From Oscarella lobularis (taxonomy: Eukaryota; Porifera; Homoscleromorpha; Homosclerophorida; Oscarellidae): a DNA stretch of 64,000 nucleotides. The stretch is from positions 2,046,001-2,110,000 of the forward strand of contig NC_089178.1 in assembly GCF_947507565.1 (NCBI RefSeq), given 5' to 3'. The number at the start of each line of letters is the position of its first letter. The first letter of the stretch is position 1. Both the position numbers and the translations under genes were made by a program. Shown here in pieces: positions 61,901 to 64,000 of this stretch. The notes under the pieces were generated by a model that had not been told where the DNA came from, did no database searches, and was given only the letters and a program-made list of their open reading frames with translations.

Positions 61901-64000
61901 ACTGTAATTCATTTGCCATTAGGTGGGTGCCAATATACTGGTTTGACCTTCTCTTTTCAAAAGTTGTCTCTAAAGGTCTAAGTGCAGTCTATTTCAATTT
62001 GAGCAGCATTTTTGGCGATAAGGGCGCTTTGTCTTTTGGTTCCATTACCAAGAATGAAATAGTGCGCACTGCCGTCATCGCTCAGCGTTACAAAGTGCTA
62101 ACAGTCGTTTTTCGGTCTGGTTTTAACCGGACATTTCTCTCGGTTGGGCTCGGGGGAAGTCTCAATAAGACGATCAAAGTTACCGTAAGATCGTTGGCAC
62201 GAAGAGTCGTGGCGCGTCTTTGCATCTTCTCGCTTCTTTTCAGGTTGCCTTGAATTTTACGGTTGATACGTTTACGCCCGCCTCTGGCAAAGACGTCGCG
62301 GCATCACTCCAAGAAAGCAATCTGACGTCTACTGTCAGTATTTTGCTATTAAGCGAGATTTATTCCTAGACGTCTTTCTTTTAGAACAAAACAGTTCCGA
62401 TTTTGATCCGAAATGGTTCGTTGCCGTACAATTATTGGGAGTTGAATGACTCGTTTGTACCGAAGAAGCTGGACGTCTTCTCCAAGCACGAATACGCGCT
62501 TCCTCTTCTAAAGAACGAAAGTCTATTGCCTTCCGACGTTCAGGCGGCTTTGAATTCGGTTCAGACGGAGTTCGACGAAGGCGACTTGACCGAAAAGGGC
62601 TACCATAGGAAGAGGGCAAGAATCCTGAAAGACTTCTTTGAGAAAAATGCGTCGATGACGTCGATGATAGTCGGAACGAGTTTGCCTCAGATTTTCACCA
62701 CGACGACGACGACGCATAGAAATCTGTCCGAGAAAAGTTTGAGCAAAGACGATGCGGAGATCAAAGCTTCTCCGGAGAAAATATCCCAGAGTAAAGGCGC
62801 GAAGAAAGGAGCAGATAAAGCGTCTGTAAAAAAGACTAGAGCAGAGACGGCGAAAACTAAGCAGAAAGAAGGAGTGAAAGGAAGAAAGCTCCTGGCTTTT
62901 GATGACGACACAGAAGCAAGGGCTGGAAAGGGCGATCCCGTAGAGAAGGACGCAGCACCAGTGGTAACAGACGAAGACGTTCTCTTGGCTGATTGGATTG
63001 CAAACGCGAAGCAGAAGCAGCTGACACTGGCACAAACGCTGGAGAAGTAAGCAAACACCAAGGAGATTGCCTATACAGTACGTGTATCTCGTCTTTTAGA
63101 GCTCAATTGGACTGGGAAGAAAATCGCAAAGCCCAGTCTCGATTCGGTCGAGGAGCTTTTCCTTGGGAGAAACGAAATTTATTTGATCACCTCGTTGCCG
63201 AAAGCGACGATGACGACGACGACGGAAGCTACGAGACGGACCGAAAAGCGACCGGGCGACGTCTTTTGGACACGTTCGCCGATTCGCTCAATCACGTCAA
63301 TCGGCTCTATAATAAATTCTACGGCTATACGAGTCGCAAGGTGCCAGCTCATATGCCTCACATGATTGATAGAGATGTCATGGAAGAACTGCAGTCAACG
63401 TGAGTCGATACAGATTTTTTTCCTCTGGGTATAATTGCGCGGGGGGCCTTCCTTAGATTTCCAGCGCAGTACGAAGCGACGTCGTCGCACAAGTTGCGCG
63501 CCAAAGACGACATGCAGTTCGCTTTTGCGTACAATTATTTTTTGATGAGCGAAAAGAGACGGTTTAATGTCACTCAAGCGTTCGAACAATTAGACGTCGA
63601 CGAGTCGGGGTGAGTCAAGAATGATGTCAATGGGACGCCGAATTGGACAGGAAATATGCGTTTTAATCGTTTCTAGGATTTTATCGTATAGAGAACTGAG
63701 AACTCTGATGGCGAAAATCTATGACTTGCCTCTGACTACGAAGGTTCGTTTGATCTGTTTGCTGACACTGCCATTTAAGTAATCAGTCCCTTTAGAATCT
63801 TCACGACTTTGACAGCATATTTGGCAACTGTTCTAGAAATGCTAACTACACCGTTCCCACTGTCAGTGCTCTAGACCTGGAGTACAATTACGATGACGAA
63901 CTGGTAGCCACAAAATTGCGATTTTATTTAGGGCCAATGCGTCGCCTCTTTTTTCTGTTTGCATAGCCCCTGATAACGCTCGATCTGTTTCAGCAATGCA
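58906..64000 (+). CDS. GNPTAB: GlcNAc-1-phosphotransferase alpha/beta (GNPTAB), 3' partial
   Basis: Type II membrane protein of the Golgi that starts the mannose-6-phosphate tag on lysosomal enzymes. Visible in order: N-terminal anchor ([15 protein letters not shown] then a hydrophobic run and FQFGE); [20 protein letters not shown]; the catalytic first block [17 protein letters not shown]; a Lys/Ser/Asn-rich linker; [16 protein letters not shown] and [45 protein letters not shown] and [20 protein letters not shown]; two Notch-like (LNR) modules ([17 protein letters not shown], and [13 protein letters not shown]); [46 protein letters not shown]; and an EF-hand-like loop DVDESG. The linker (59520-60000) is about 140 residues longer than in vertebrates and contains a Val-Asn hexamer repeat. 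The window ends before the C-terminal membrane segment. Confidence 0.93.
59799..59832 (+). repeat. Hexanucleotide repeat coding Val-Asn in GNPTAB linker
   Basis: GTCAAC/GTCAGC/GTCAAT/GTGAAT units in tandem encode [10 protein letters not shown] in the low-complexity linker between the first catalytic block and the conserved spacer. This is a likely length-variable site. Confidence 0.8.

Overview
This is nuclear DNA from an animal. Genes carry many short GT-AG introns (mostly about 45-100 bp), there are several secreted multidomain extracellular-matrix genes, and intergenic gaps are a few hundred bases or less outside two satellite blocks. The gene content (laminin beta- and gamma-type chains, a rhodopsin-class GPCR, GNPTAB, AP-3 mu, Snapin, NELF-B, SOSS-C, CCDC146, FBXO45) with compact introns suggests an early-branching metazoan. 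A homoscleromorph sponge such as Oscarella is my best guess; this is inference, and no taxon marker is present.

Layout. 1-3494: A/T-rich 41-bp satellite with a ~1.4 kb higher-order period. 3.9-5.9 kb: five intact exons of a cytoplasmic dynein heavy chain tail, joined tail-to-tail to a truncated aldo-keto reductase (AKR) copy. 5.97-10.5 kb: CCDC146 (+). 10.6-11.7 kb: intact AKR with a signal peptide (-). 11.85-12.69 kb: F-box/SPRY gene of FBXO45 type (-). 12.8-13.4 kb: scrambled fragments and inverted repeats. 13.64-20.25 kb: a second satellite (~49 bp unit). 20.45-21.28 kb: a second FBXO45 copy broken by one TGA codon.

21.5-50.6 kb is the core of the window: four laminin subunit genes head to tail on the + strand. 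Their exon models close in frame from end to end (2938, 625, 2412 and about 1863+ residues). Chains A and B end in gamma-type coiled coils; C and D end in beta-type coiled coils. In each pair the first gene has the polymerising LN domain and long arm, and the second lacks LN. Chain B has no arm at all: signal peptide, a short Cys-rich stub, then coil. Chain D starts in LE repeats and carries three LF (laminin IV type B) domains, two of them from a recent tandem duplication. Chains A and C each combine LF and L4 (IV type A) domains, which vertebrate beta and gamma chains keep apart. The locus could supply both long, polymerising and short, non-polymerising beta/gamma pairs; that is inference.

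50.8-64 kb: SOSS-C/INIP, AP-3 mu, a GPR161-like GPCR (-), NELF-B, then Snapin (-) and GNPTAB (+) diverging from a 46-bp gap that contains a CLEAR-like E-box. AP-3 mu, Snapin (BLOC-1/BORC) and GNPTAB all act in lysosome biogenesis. GNPTAB runs off the end of the window.
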